Assembly (NCBI RefSeq): GCF_004349145.1
Contig: NZ_SMFO01000019.1
Span: forward strand, 426-35,885
From: Flavobacterium hiemivividum
Lineage (GTDB): Bacteria > Bacteroidota > Bacteroidia > Flavobacteriales > Flavobacteriaceae
Direction: 5' to 3'
Length of the DNA: 35,460 bases
The translations under genes and the position numbers were made by a program. The notes under the pieces are model-generated. The model saw only the letters and a list, made by a program, of their open reading frames with translations, searched no databases and was not told the origin of the DNA. Below are positions 1-8,427 of the stretch, piece after piece; the first letter of the stretch is position 1; every line of letters begins with the position of its first letter.

Positions 1-23
1 AAACATGTTTCTCGAAGCGGGTG

Positions 24-54
24 CAAAAGTAACAAAGTCTTTTGTTTCTCGCAA
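24..54 (-). promoter_or_regulatory. Stable-RNA-type promoter, proximal copy
   Basis: On the minus strand the sequence reads TTG, 20 bases, then TACTTTTG, which fits the Bacteroidota consensus TTG-N17-23-TAnnTTTG. It is followed directly by CACCCGC, the same start-region sequence seen after the distal copy at 271-300. The transcript would run off the left edge of the window. The target gene is not visible; an rRNA or tRNA operon is the usual partner of such strong tandem promoters. Confidence 0.7.
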
Positions 55-147
55 GAAAAATTTAAAGTTTTTTTTGAAGATTTAAATCCTCATTTCTTTA
101 TCTTTTCTCTGCAGTCTTTCAAGGAACATTGCGCGTTTTGCGGGCTG

Positions 148-178
148 CAAATGTAATAAGCAATTTCGAATCTCACAA
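148..178 (-). promoter_or_regulatory. Stable-RNA-type promoter, middle copy
   Basis: The minus strand shows TTG, 20 bases, then TACATTTG, followed by CAGCCCGC. Element spacing and the CCCGC start region match the copies on either side. The downstream bases differ from the other copies, so this is not a simple tandem duplication. Confidence 0.65.
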
Positions 179-270
179 GCTTTATTTTGATTTATTTTAG
201 AAATAATTCCAAACCTAAACCCCTTTATAACCTGTCAATATTCTTATGAACTTATTCGCTGTTGCGGGTG

Positions 271-300
271 CAAAAGTAGCACCTTTATACCGTTAAACAA
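271..300 (-). promoter_or_regulatory. Stable-RNA-type promoter, distal copy
   Basis: The minus strand shows TTG, exactly 19 bases, then TACTTTTG, followed by CACCCGC. This matches the Flavobacterium consensus TTG-N19-TAnnTTTG. The leader then contains AAGTTCAT and TTGACAG, which resemble rRNA-operon leaders of flavobacteria as I remember them. Confidence 0.7.
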
Positions 301-621
301 TACTTTTGATAAACTATTTTCTGCGCTTTTCTTAACGCAGCGTTTAACTCGCTGGAAATACGTGTTTTGAAAAGGAAAGTTTTTCCTCCTCCGCCCGAAC
401 CGTCGGGAATCTCCCAAGGAAAGAGTGACTTTGTGCTCTTTGTTTGCCTTGTTTCGTTGAGAATACAGCATGTTTGCTAATACTTTATAATTAGCAGGAC
501 AAGCTTCCTACTCTTGACAACTACTTTAATTAGTGGTTTTACTTTCTATACAACTATATATACGTGTAGTTTTTTTGGAGACTTTACTAATACTCACTAA
601 ATCTCACCGCTGAAAACAACT

Positions 622-750
622 CCCCTAGCCCCATAGCAGTGAAAATACAATCGAGCCCGTCTCGTCTTTTCGGACGAGAAGCGACGGAGAGGTAAATTGT
701 AGCGTCCAGAAGTCTCGGGAGCGGATCCCGATAGCGATCGGGATAGCTCC
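622..750 (-). repeat. Flavobacterial interspersed hairpin repeat, copy A
   Basis: Read leftward, this element begins GGAGCTATCCCGAT, carries a perfect palindrome (ATCCCGAT, four bases, ATCGGGAT at 725-744), a variable middle with its own hairpin (TCTCGTC/GACGAGA near 660-677), and ends CACTGCTATGGGGCTAGG. The copy at 2681-2756 shares the GGAGCT start, a TCCGCT box and the GGGGCTA end. I recall similar elements scattered through Flavobacterium genomes. Their function is unknown to me. Confidence 0.6.
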
Positions 751-800
751 TAAAAAAAAAGTGGCTACTCCTTATATATAGGTACAGCCTCTTTTTTTTT
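751..800. terminator. Two-way terminator downstream of the DUF4294 gene
   Basis: An imperfect GC-containing hairpin (GTGGCT...AGCC with an inner CCT/AGG pair) is flanked on one side by nine A and on the other by ten T. It can therefore end transcription in both directions. It sits directly after the stop codon of the leftward DUF4294 gene. Confidence 0.6.
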
Positions 801-821
801 ATAATGGAGAACTCCCAAATA

Positions 822-1502
822 CTATTTAATTTTTGGTTGCTGTGCCTTCGCTTCCCAGAAATCATTTAGATTATCGATATCTACAGGGTGTGCAGGGGGT
901 TGATTTTGTAATCTCCCCGATTCGAAGGCTCTTGACAATATGGTTTCTATTAAAAAGTCTTCATTAGACACGTAGGGAGCATATTCTGTTTTCAAATTAA
1001 TGTCAAACATGCTGGCGGCGGTGTTAGACCAAAACGCTTTCCAACCACTTTTCAGAGTTTTTACAAGGTCATACGTAGAAGTACCTGTTTGACGATGGAT
1101 TAACTTTACTAATATTCGGCCTTGACTGCGGGACAATTTTTTAAGCTTTGCTTCAAATTCGTCATTGAGATAACTTTCCACAATCTTAAAGTACTTCTTC
1201 TTTTCTCTATTGGTAGATAGCTTCTCCATTCCTTTATTCAACAACGTCAATCTTTCGGAAGCCAATTTGGCATAAGGATAGGTCCTATAGACTCTGCTTT
1301 GCAAAATCAAAAACTGCTTCTTAGCTTCAGGATCCAGCTTTTCCTTAGAAACAATAATTTCTTCCAATTGAATAGTGTCATTTAACGATTCATCTGTATC
1401 GCGCAAAACATAACCCATTTTAGTAGTGTCTTTCGAAATAACCTGAGCATTGGCTACTATCGTTACAAAAAGAAAGAAAATCGAAAATTTAATAAACTGC
1501 AT
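822..1502 (-). CDS. DUF4294 exported protein
   Basis: A 226-residue protein of the DUF4294 family, which is common in flavobacteria and has no known function. I chose the internal ATG because it gives a clean signal peptide: MQFIKF followed by a hydrophobic run and a cleavage-like VANAQ. The longer frame adds 23 residues ahead of it that spoil the signal. The conserved core includes YPYAKLASERL, KLSRSQGRILVKLIHRQTG and LKSGWKAFWSNTAASMF, with many charged and aromatic residues. The product is probably periplasmic or envelope-associated. It is divergent from the M42 peptidase gene, with 81 bases between the starts. Family assignment is from memory of the motif pattern; a role cannot be given. 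Confidence 0.85.
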   Translation of the reverse strand: MQFIKFSIFFLFVTIVANAQVISKDTTKMGYVLRDTDESLNDTIQLEEIIVSKEKLDPEAKKQFLILQSRVYRTYPYAKLASERLTLLNKGMEKLSTNREKKKYFKIVESYLNDEFEAKLKKLSRSQGRILVKLIHRQTGTSTYDLVKTLKSGWKAFWSNTAASMFDINLKTEYAPYVSNEDFLIETILSRAFESGRLQNQPPAHPVDIDNLNDFWEAKAQQPKIK

Positions 1503-1583
1503 AAAGAAAAAATTTAGGGTAAAATTATACATTATATATGCAAGTGTAATGCCAATTCTATAATTTAGCAAAAAATATATTTT

Positions 1584-2672
1584 ATGAGCACTAAATCGAT
1601 ATTAAAGAAATCCTCTATTACATTTTTAGAGAAATATTTAAACAACGCTTCCCCTACAGGATTCGAAGCCGAAGGACAAAAAATTTGGATGGATTACCTA
1701 AAACCTTATGTTGATACCTTTATAACGGACACATACGGAACTGCGGTAGGAATTATTAATCCTGATGCTCCTTATAAAGTAGTGATTGAAGGACATGCTG
1801 ACGAAATTTCATGGTATGTAAATTATATTACTGACGATGGTTTAATATATGTTATTCGCAATGGAGGTTCAGATCACCAGATTGCTCCTTCTAAACGCGT
1901 TAACATTCATACCAAAAAAGGAATTGTGAAAGGTGTTTTTGGATGGCCTGCAATACATACTAGAAAAGGTGAAAAAGAAGAAACTCCTAAAATCAGCAAC
2001 TTATTTATCGATATAGGTTGTGAGACAAAAGAAGAGGTGGATAAAATGGGCGTTCATGTGGGATGTGTAATTACTTACCCGGATGAATTCATGATTCTTA
2101 ACGAAAATAAATTTGTTTGTCGCGCCATTGATAACCGCATGGGTGGCTTTATGATTGCCGAAGTAGCGCGTTTATTACATGAAAATAAAGTAAAATTACC
2201 TTTCGGATTATACATTACTAATTCCGTTCAAGAAGAAGTAGGGCTTCGTGGAGCGGAGATGATCACTAAAACCATCAAACCAAATGTAGCAATTGTTACT
2301 GACGTGTGTCATGACTCGACTACCCCAATGATCGAGAAGAAAATTGAAGGAGAAACAAAAATAGGAAAAGGACCAGTCGTTACTTATGCACCTGCAGTTC
2401 AAAATAATCTGAGAGAACTAATTCTAGATACTGCCCAAGAAAAGAAAATTCCTTTCCAGCGTTTAGCTTCTTCAAGAGTTACTGGAACAGACACAGATGC
2501 ATTTGCTTATAGCAATGGCGGCGTGGCTTCGGCTTTGATTTCGCTTCCTTTGCGCTACATGCATACCACTGTTGAAATGGTGCACCGCGATGATGTTGAA
2601 AATGTCATCAAATTAATATACGAAACGATATTAAAATTAGAGAACAACGAAACGTTTTCTTATTTTAAATAA
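1584..2672 (+). CDS. M42 family metallopeptidase (glutamyl aminopeptidase/FrvX-like)
   Basis: A 362-residue cytosolic aminopeptidase of family M42, which removes N-terminal residues from peptides and usually forms large tetrahedral assemblies. The dinuclear metal site is visible: H71 in GHADE, D183 in AIDNR, the catalytic E217 with E218 in QEEVGLRG, D240 in VTDVCHD and H327 in YMHTTVE. Length is normal for the family (about 350). There is no signal peptide. It is transcribed alone and ends before an interspersed repeat and a strong terminator. Substrate preference cannot be read from the sequence. Confidence 0.93.
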   Translation: MSTKSILKKSSITFLEKYLNNASPTGFEAEGQKIWMDYLKPYVDTFITDTYGTAVGIINPDAPYKVVIEGHADEISWYVNYITDDGLIYVIRNGGSDHQIAPSKRVNIHTKKGIVKGVFGWPAIHTRKGEKEETPKISNLFIDIGCETKEEVDKMGVHVGCVITYPDEFMILNENKFVCRAIDNRMGGFMIAEVARLLHENKVKLPFGLYITNSVQEEVGLRGAEMITKTIKPNVAIVTDVCHDSTTPMIEKKIEGETKIGKGPVVTYAPAVQNNLRELILDTAQEKKIPFQRLASSRVTGTDTDAFAYSNGGVASALISLPLRYMHTTVEMVHRDDVENVIKLIYETILKLENNETFSYFK

Positions 2673-2680
2673 TAGTTTCA

Positions 2681-2756
2681 GGAGCTTTTCCCGTTCTCCG
2701 CTATATCTTTTGTCCCAAAAACCGGGACAAAAGGATGCCGCTACTACCGGGGCTAA
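2681..2756 (+). repeat. Flavobacterial interspersed hairpin repeat, copy B
   Basis: The element begins GGAGCTTTTCCCG just after the M42 stop codon, contains a TCCGCT box and a 10-bp perfect inverted repeat (CTTTTGTCCC/GGGACAAAAG at 2707-2716 and 2724-2733), and ends CTACTACCGGGGCTA. The outer boxes match copy A near the left end of the window. The middle hairpin differs, as if only the ends were conserved. Confidence 0.6.
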
Positions 2757-2784
2757 AATAATACCTATATAATTTATTTGGTAT

Positions 2785-2821
2785 AAAAGCCGTAATTCTA
2801 TCACAGAATTACGGCTTTTTA
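2785..2821 (+). terminator. Rho-independent terminator after the M42 gene
   Basis: A perfect 15-bp stem (2785-2799 with 2805-2819) with a five-base loop, ending in a T run. The A run on the other side means it could also work leftward. It isolates the M42 transcript from the DUF1801 gene that starts 31 bases later. Confidence 0.85.
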
Positions 2822-2851
2822 TGTTAAATTTACTTACCAAAAAACCTATAA

Positions 2852-3313
2852 ATGCAATCGAAGGCCAATAATGTCGAAGAATATTTAAAAGAACTCCCCG
2901 AAGGTCGAAAAACACCAATAAACAAACTTCGAGAAATCATTCTTGCCAATATCCCTACAGACTTTAACGAGGAAATGAGTTATGGAATGATAGGATATGT
3001 GGTTCCGTTCACGATATATCCAGAAGGATATCATTGTAATAAAGAATTGCCATTGCCTTTTATCAGTATAGCTTCACAGAAAAACTTTATTGCGTTATAT
3101 CATATGGGTATTTATGCTAGTCCTGCTTTATTGAAATGGTTTACTGACGAATATCCCAAACACACCAATCTAAAATTAGACATGGGAAAGAGTTGCATTC
3201 GATTCAAAAAAATAGATCAGATTCCTTTTGACTTGATTGTGGAGCTTGTTCGAAAAATGTCAGTTGCTGAATGGATTGCCGCTTACGAAGCTCAAATAAA
3301 AAAATCAAAATAA
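2852..3313 (+). CDS. DUF1801 domain protein
   Basis: A 153-residue soluble protein matching the DUF1801 (YdhG-like) pattern: an N-terminal helix with LPEGRKTPINKLREII, an EEMSYGMIGY strand, and the C-terminal SCIRFKKIDQIPFDLIVELVRKM block. The family fold resembles frataxin-like/YdhG proteins and has no settled function. The next gene begins 17 bases after its stop, so both are probably transcribed together. No signal peptide or membrane segment is present. Confidence 0.85.
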   Translation: MQSKANNVEEYLKELPEGRKTPINKLREIILANIPTDFNEEMSYGMIGYVVPFTIYPEGYHCNKELPLPFISIASQKNFIALYHMGIYASPALLKWFTDEYPKHTNLKLDMGKSCIRFKKIDQIPFDLIVELVRKMSVAEWIAAYEAQIKKSK

Positions 3314-3330
3314 TCTAAAAATTCAAAAAT

Positions 3331-3870
3331 ATGAAGATTATCAAACATATTCTATTTGCCATTCTTGGAATTATCGCACTAGCATTGATTGTAGCAGTAT
3401 TTCTCCCTAAAGATTACACCGTGCAAAGAGAGATTGTGATTAACCAACCTAGTGACAGTGTATATAATTATCTTAAATTCTTGAAAAATCAAGATGAATT
3501 TAGTGTTTGGGCGAAAACAGATCCCAATATGAAAAAAACATTTACAGGTACTGATGGAACAGTAGGAGCTATATCAGCTTGGGAAAGTACAAATGAAAAC
3601 GTAGGTGCAGGCGAACAAGAAATAAAAAAGCTAACTGAAGGAGAAAAAATCGATTTTGAATTGCGTTTTAAATTCCCATTTGAAGCAACTGATAAAGCTT
3701 ATTTTTCAACTCAATCAATTTCGACAAATGAAACTAAAGTTCGCTGGGGATATGATGGACATATCCCTTATCCTATGAATTTAATGATGCCTTTTATGGG
3801 AATGGACGAAATGATTGGTAAAGACCTACAACAAGGACTTGACAATCTTAAAGTCATATTAGAAAAATAA
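3331..3870 (+). CDS. SRPBCC (START-like) family protein with N-terminal membrane anchor
   Basis: A 179-residue protein. Residues about 5-25 form one hydrophobic helix (ILFAILGIIALALIVAVFL), so it is probably membrane-anchored with the rest outside the cytoplasm. The remainder has the SRPBCC/polyketide-cyclase pattern: REIVINQPSDSVYNYL at the start, a middle WESTNENVGAGEQEI segment, and a C-terminal amphipathic helix (MDEMIGKDLQQGLDNLKVIL). These domains bind hydrophobic ligands in a deep pocket; the ligand here is unknown. It follows the DUF1801 gene closely, and a shared terminator ends the pair. Confidence 0.85.
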   Translation: MKIIKHILFAILGIIALALIVAVFLPKDYTVQREIVINQPSDSVYNYLKFLKNQDEFSVWAKTDPNMKKTFTGTDGTVGAISAWESTNENVGAGEQEIKKLTEGEKIDFELRFKFPFEATDKAYFSTQSISTNETKVRWGYDGHIPYPMNLMMPFMGMDEMIGKDLQQGLDNLKVILEK

Positions 3871-3884
3871 TTATATTAAAATAA

Positions 3885-3928
3885 AAAACAAAACCGCAAT
3901 TCCTTTCAGGATTGCGGTTTTGTTTTTT
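3885..3928. terminator. Two-way terminator between SRPBCC gene and purC
   Basis: The stem AAAACCGCAAT-TCC / GGATTGCGGTTTT has one bulged base and is flanked by A-rich and T-rich tracts on both sides. It lies between two convergent genes, so it can serve both. Confidence 0.8.
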
Positions 3929-3945
3929 ACAAATAGCGTGTAGTT

Positions 3946-4899
3946 TTATCTTTTTTCTAGATAAGCCAACACATTTTTCTCTATTCTTTCATTGATATTT
4001 GAAATATCAGCCTTAACGAATTTTTCACCAAGGATTTTTTCATATAATTCAATATATCTTTCGGATACGGTTTCGATATATTCCTCAGTCATATCAGGGA
4101 TTTGTTGTCCTTCTAAACCTTGAAAACCATTTTGGATTAACCAACGACGCACAAATTCTTTTGACAATTGTTTTTGCTCCTCTCCTTTGTCTTGTCTTTC
4201 TTGATATCCTTCTGAATAAAAATAACGAGAAGAATCAGGTGTATGGATTTCGTCAATAAGAACAATTACTCCATCTTTAGTTTTACCAAATTCATATTTA
4301 GTATCTACCAAAATCAATCCGCGGCTTGCTGCAATTTCAGTTCCTCTTTGAAATAAAGCTCTGGTATATTTTTCTAAAACCAAATAGTCTTCTTCAGAAA
4401 CGATTTCTTTAGATAGAATGCTTTCTCTTGAAATATCAGCATCGTGCTCTCCATTATCCGCCTTTGTTGTTGGCGTAATAATTGCTTCTGGAAATTTATC
4501 ATTTTCCTTTAATCCTTCTGGCATTGGGACACCACAAATTTCTCTTTTACCAAGAGCATATTCACGTGCCGCATGACCAGATAGATATCCACGAATCACC
4601 ATTTCTACTTTGAAAGGGATACATAAATGACCTACAGCTACACTAGGATCCGGTGTTGCAATCAACCAGTTAGGAACAATATCTTGCGTTAATTCCATGA
4701 ACTTAGTAGCAATTTGGTTCAGAATCTGACCTTTATAAGGAATTCCTTTTGGCAATACGACATCAAAAGCAGATAGCCTGTCTGTGGCTACCATTACTAA
4801 AAGATCGTCATTGATATTGTATACTTCCCTTACTTTACCTCGGTAAACCGATTTTTGATTTGGGAAATTAAAATTAGTAGTTGTAATTGTATTACTCAT
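3946..4899 (-). CDS. purC: Phosphoribosylaminoimidazole-succinocarboxamide synthase (SAICAR synthetase)
   Basis: PurC joins aspartate to CAIR using ATP, giving SAICAR in purine synthesis. The 317-residue form resembles the longer PurC type found in Bacteroidota and eukaryotes. Recognisable blocks are YRGKVREVY near the N terminus, the [11 protein letters not shown] motif, [15 protein letters not shown] in the middle and LVDTKYEFG followed by [13 protein letters not shown]. The start is the ATG giving MSNTIT; the longer frame adds 19 residues that run through the promoter. A good promoter lies at 4928-4958. The gene stands alone here and is not clustered with other pur genes. Confidence 0.95.
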   Translation of the reverse strand: MSNTITTTNFNFPNQKSVYRGKVREVYNINDDLLVMVATDRLSAFDVVLPKGIPYKGQILNQIATKFMELTQDIVPNWLIATPDPSVAVGHLCIPFKVEMVIRGYLSGHAAREYALGKREICGVPMPEGLKENDKFPEAIITPTTKADNGEHDADISRESILSKEIVSEEDYLVLEKYTRALFQRGTEIAASRGLILVDTKYEFGKTKDGVIVLIDEIHTPDSSRYFYSEGYQERQDKGEEQKQLSKEFVRRWLIQNGFQGLEGQQIPDMTEEYIETVSERYIELYEKILGEKFVKADISNINERIEKNVLAYLEKR

Positions 4900-4927
4900 T
4901 ATGAATAGGTGTTGCGTTGTTGTTTTG

Positions 4928-4958
4928 CAAAAATAGGTTGTTTCAAAGAGATACACAA
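4928..4958 (-). promoter_or_regulatory. purC promoter
   Basis: The minus strand shows TTG, 20 bases, then TATTTTTG, matching the Bacteroidota consensus. It lies about 30 bases upstream of the chosen purC ATG and inside the longer open frame, which supports the internal start. Confidence 0.65.
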
Positions 4959-4992
4959 AATTGTTGAAACATTATTAAGGTCATGGAACGTA

Positions 4993-7344
4993 CTATTTTT
5001 CAAGAAGCGTTTCATTAAATAAATTCAATATTCTGCTGTACTCATCAACCCACGAATAGGTTTCTTTAAAACCGTGAGCTTCAACAGGAAATGAGGATAA
5101 GCTCCAGTTTTTCTTACCAAGTTCTATAAAACGCTGTGACAAACGCACTACATCTTTGTACTCCACATTATTATCTACCATTCCGTGTAGCATCAACAAG
5201 TTTCCTTGTAAATTATCAGCGAAATAAATTGGCGAGCTTTTTCTAAAAGCATTAGGATCTGTTTCTGGAAAATTAAGAATATTACCTGTGTAGCCATGAT
5301 TGTAATGTGCCCAATCTGTAACTGAACGTAAAGCCGCTCCAGCCTTAAATTCATTTGGCGTAGTTAACATAGCCATTAGAGTAATAAATCCACCGTAAGA
5401 TCCACCATAGATACCCACTTTCGTAGGGTTAATGCCTAAGTTTTCGACTAAGAACTTTTTACCGTCAATTTGATCTGTTAAATCTTTTCCTCCCATAAAA
5501 CGGTAAATACCCGTTCTAAAATCACGTCCGTAACCATCACTTCCTCTGTAATCAATATCCAAAACGGTGTAGCCTAGATCTGTCAATAAATTATGAAACA
5601 TAAATTCTCTATGATACGTACTCCAATAATTATGAGCGTTTTGCAAATAGCCTGCACCATGAACAAAAAGGATAGCCGCTTTATTTGATTTAGCCGAATC
5701 CGGTTTGTAAAGTCTTGCGTTTACATCAGTTCCATCCTGTGCTTTAATAGTGATTACTTCAGGAGTACGCCACGCATAAGAATCGAATTCTTTTGAGGTC
5801 GAATGCGTTATTTGTGCCAAGTTCGTCTCTTTTTTATTTGAAGCAATATAAAACTCCCAAGGTTTATTTTTGTAAGAATAACGAACAAGCAAAGTGCTTT
5901 CATCAGGAGAAAGAGTTACTTCATGAGCTCCATCTTTGGTTAGAATAGGTTGTAATTCTCCACCAGAAAAAGCCAATTTATAGAAACCACGATTTCCAGG
6001 ATGGGTTGTATTTGTAGTTAAGTAAAAAGTCTTTTTATCTTTAGAAAGCGTTAGATCTCTTACTTCCCAATTGCCCTTTGTAAGTTGGTTTTTCTTATTT
6101 GTTCTTAAGTTATAACTGTAAAGATGTGAATATCCTGTCGCTTCTGACTGGAAATAAATGGTTTCGTTATCTCCCAAAAAATCTAAAGTTCCTGAGCCAT
6201 AAGAATACGATGGAATTCCAGGTCCGCCAATCCAAGCTTCGTCATGCTGATAATCAATTTCTTTGAAAGTACCTTTTTCCAAATTTAATTGTACAATCCA
6301 TCGGTCTTTATTGTCCAGGCTTCTTATCTCGGTAATTGCATAAACACCATTTTCACTAAACGTAGGTGCTTGGACAAAAACCAACTTGTCTTCCTTTTCT
6401 TTATTTTTTAAATTTTCATATTCGTTATAATAAACTGGTTTGTCCTGAATATGGCTTAATGAAGAGAAATTAACAAAATAAACTGAATCTTGAGCCACAG
6501 AATAAATTCCGAATTTTGATTTAGTTAAATTTGCAACTGAAACTTTCTTCTTTGTGTTTACCGATTGATTGTATCCGTCTTTTGTAATCACATTTTCCAT
6601 TATTTCACTTTTAGTTTCAGCAGCAGTTACTACTCTAAAAGTGGCGTAATTCCCTTTTGGATCAATCTTTAAACCTTCAAACGATTCTTTACCGTAATAA
6701 TAAGGCTTAGGAAAATCAGATTTATTTTTATCGGCCTTAGCCTTGTCCCAGTTTTTCTTAGCTTCTTGGTCACGAATAAACTGAAACAATTCTTTTTGCT
6801 GGCTTATTAAGAAACTGTCTTTCTCGTCTTCTTTATCCTTTTCTTTTCCTGATTTAAAATTTGTTATTTGGACAAGCGTTCCTTCTTTGGTGTCAAATTT
6901 TAGGACATTTTCATTTTGGGTAAAAAACAACACTCCAGCATCCTTTCCTAGTTGTAGGTTAGAAATTGAGCTGGATTGTTGCAGTAGTTTTTTAGTTTTT
7001 TTTGTTTGGATAGAATAGGAATACAAAGCCCCTTTATCAATATAATACACTGTATCCGAGTTCGGTTTACTCTTGAAATCTAATTTAGAAAATGCTGCTT
7101 CTGAATAAGAAACCAATTTAGCTTTTTCCATTCCTTTTTCCCAGAAATAAGTACTGGCTCCTAACTCATTATTGGGATTCCATTCAAAATATACTTTTTT
7201 ACTATCTAAAGACCATCGACCAGAAAAAGGCTGCTCTCCAATGAAAGTATCTCCCTTCATGATGTCTTCTAACTGTAAACTTTGGCTTTGAACTGTAAAA
7301 GATAAAGTTATAAATGCGGTAATAATAAAAATAGCTCTGGTCAT
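4993..7344 (-). CDS. Secreted S9 family prolyl oligopeptidase (DPP IV-like)
   Basis: A 783-residue serine peptidase. The start giving MTRAIFIITAFITLSFTVQSQ yields a clear signal peptide, so it is exported. Residues about 25-500 form the beta-propeller-like N-terminal region. The C-terminal alpha/beta hydrolase carries the catalytic triad: S649 in GGSYGG, D724 in HGMVDNNVE and H757 in EAHGFKE. Such enzymes cleave after proline or alanine in short peptides. A lysine-rich stretch (SGKEKDKEDEKD, around residue 170) looks like a surface loop. The gene is single, with a promoter immediately upstream; its stop is separated from purC by 93 bases. Confidence 0.92.
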   Translation of the reverse strand: MTRAIFIITAFITLSFTVQSQSLQLEDIMKGDTFIGEQPFSGRWSLDSKKVYFEWNPNNELGASTYFWEKGMEKAKLVSYSEAAFSKLDFKSKPNSDTVYYIDKGALYSYSIQTKKTKKLLQQSSSISNLQLGKDAGVLFFTQNENVLKFDTKEGTLVQITNFKSGKEKDKEDEKDSFLISQQKELFQFIRDQEAKKNWDKAKADKNKSDFPKPYYYGKESFEGLKIDPKGNYATFRVVTAAETKSEIMENVITKDGYNQSVNTKKKVSVANLTKSKFGIYSVAQDSVYFVNFSSLSHIQDKPVYYNEYENLKNKEKEDKLVFVQAPTFSENGVYAITEIRSLDNKDRWIVQLNLEKGTFKEIDYQHDEAWIGGPGIPSYSYGSGTLDFLGDNETIYFQSEATGYSHLYSYNLRTNKKNQLTKGNWEVRDLTLSKDKKTFYLTTNTTHPGNRGFYKLAFSGGELQPILTKDGAHEVTLSPDESTLLVRYSYKNKPWEFYIASNKKETNLAQITHSTSKEFDSYAWRTPEVITIKAQDGTDVNARLYKPDSAKSNKAAILFVHGAGYLQNAHNYWSTYHREFMFHNLLTDLGYTVLDIDYRGSDGYGRDFRTGIYRFMGGKDLTDQIDGKKFLVENLGINPTKVGIYGGSYGGFITLMAMLTTPNEFKAGAALRSVTDWAHYNHGYTGNILNFPETDPNAFRKSSPIYFADNLQGNLLMLHGMVDNNVEYKDVVRLSQRFIELGKKNWSLSSFPVEAHGFKETYSWVDEYSRILNLFNETLLEK

Positions 7345-7365
7345 TTTTGTATAGTTTATTTCACA

Positions 7366-7399
7366 CAAAAATACACTTTGAAACGTATTAAAAAAACAA
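7366..7399 (-). promoter_or_regulatory. Promoter of the S9 peptidase gene
   Basis: The minus strand shows TTG, 23 bases, then TATTTTTG, ending 22 bases before the ATG used for the signal-peptide form. Spacing is at the long end of the accepted range. Confidence 0.5.
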
Positions 7400-7418
7400 A
7401 TAGCTACTTTTAGGTTAG

Positions 7419-8246
7419 CTATACACTTAATATTGGCTCCTTCAAGAGTTTTTCAAATAAATAAGTAGCTACTCCATTATCATAATTAGTTGCAATTACT
7501 TCAAGATGTACTAACTTGCTTTTCAAACTATCTGGTGCATTGCCCATTAGCAATCCTTTTGCTGTAGCATTCAACATTTTTTCATCATTATAGCCATCTC
7601 CAAAAGAAATAGTCTCTTGAAAACTCAAATTTTCTATTTCTAAAATCTTGGCAATAGCCACACTTTTATCGACAGTCTTGTCCATAAACTCTAAACAATG
7701 TGGCAAACTGAAAGCATGACTAAAATCATCTGAATACCTTTCTACTATTTTATCTCTAAGTTCTATCAGTTTAGAATGACGTTCGTGTGTAAAAAACATT
7801 TTTATAGCAGTTAAATCTTCGACCGAATCAAAATTTACAAGCTCCGGAACATATTTTAATTCCGGCTGAAAACTGTTTAATGCTTCATTGTGTTTATTAG
7901 TCAACCAAGTATTTTCTTTAAATACTACAGTCGTGAACTCTTCATCTATTCCTAATGATAATACAGATTTTATGGCCTCACTACTAATGTTATGAGAAAA
8001 AAGAAGTTCGTTTTGTGGCGAGTGAATTCGCGCTCCATTTGAAGTTACTAAGTACGCTGGACAGCCTAAGCTCTCCACAATAGACATCGCATCGAGATGA
8101 TGACGTCCTGTGGCAACAATTATAAGATATCCTTGACTGTGTAGCTCTTGAAAAACTGTTTTAGTATATTCTGAAATTTGGTGATGCTGATTTAGTAGTG
8201 TTCCGTCTAAGTCGCTTATTACTACTTTTATTTTCTCCTTTAACAT
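7419..8246 (-). CDS. Cof-type HAD hydrolase (sugar-phosphate phosphatase-like)
   Basis: A HAD-superfamily phosphatase of the Cof/YidA type (class IIB cap), expected to remove phosphate from sugar phosphates or similar small molecules in the cytosol. Motif I is ISDLDGTLL with nucleophile D12 and D14 near the N terminus. Motif II is the threonine of IVATGR. Motif IV is FGDGYNDEKML near the C terminus, with VDKSVAI as the motif III lysine region. Length is about 275 residues, typical. The promoter at 8277-8307 would start transcription near 8270, so the ATG at 8246 (or 8258/8264) is far more likely than the longer 8318 frame. The exact start is uncertain. Confidence 0.88.
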   Translation of the reverse strand: MLKEKIKVVISDLDGTLLNQHHQISEYTKTVFQELHSQGYLIIVATGRHHLDAMSIVESLGCPAYLVTSNGARIHSPQNELLFSHNISSEAIKSVLSLGIDEEFTTVVFKENTWLTNKHNEALNSFQPELKYVPELVNFDSVEDLTAIKMFFTHERHSKLIELRDKIVERYSDDFSHAFSLPHCLEFMDKTVDKSVAIAKILEIENLSFQETISFGDGYNDEKMLNATAKGLLMGNAPDSLKSKLVHLEVIATNYDNGVATYLFEKLLKEPILSV

Positions 8247-8276
8247 TGTAATTTTCATATTCATTTGTAATAATTT

Positions 8277-8307
8277 CAAACTTATTGAATTTTGAAGATA
8301 TTTCCAA
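8277..8307 (-). promoter_or_regulatory. Promoter of the HAD hydrolase gene
   Basis: The minus strand shows TTG, 20 bases, then TAAGTTTG. It lies inside the longest open frame of the gene, which argues for a start codon at or after 8264. Confidence 0.55.
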
Positions 8308-8427
8308 TAACAACTCAAAAGTTTACAAAATCTTTAATAGAAAACGAGAGTTTAAGAAACCATCTCATAAATTTGGCTGGGTTTTTAGCTGCAAATAATT
8401 TGGCTAAAAAACACTCCCATTTCCTTT

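Larger units (their letters stand above)
1..821. other. Gene-free region upstream of a leftward stable-RNA operon, with repeat and terminator
   Basis: I see no convincing protein gene in these 821 bases. The left half (about 1-300) holds three leftward promoters of stable-RNA type, listed separately. A short hairpin (CCCGA-ACCG-TCGGG) lies near 392-405. The right part (about 622-750) is a leftward copy of a hairpin-rich interspersed repeat, followed by a two-way terminator at 751-800. The short open frames here lack coding character and overlap these elements, so I do not call them genes. Confidence 0.7.

Noticed and set aside
244..865. Two leftward open frames of 75 and 92 codons
   Set aside because: They overlap the promoter array and the interspersed repeat, have no recognisable domain and an odd composition; non-coding sequence explains them better.
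8385..8413. Hairpin GTTTTTTAGC/GCTAAAAAC between the SDR and HAD genes as a terminator
   Set aside because: The stem is AT-rich and lacks a following T run on the strand that needs it; too weak to call.
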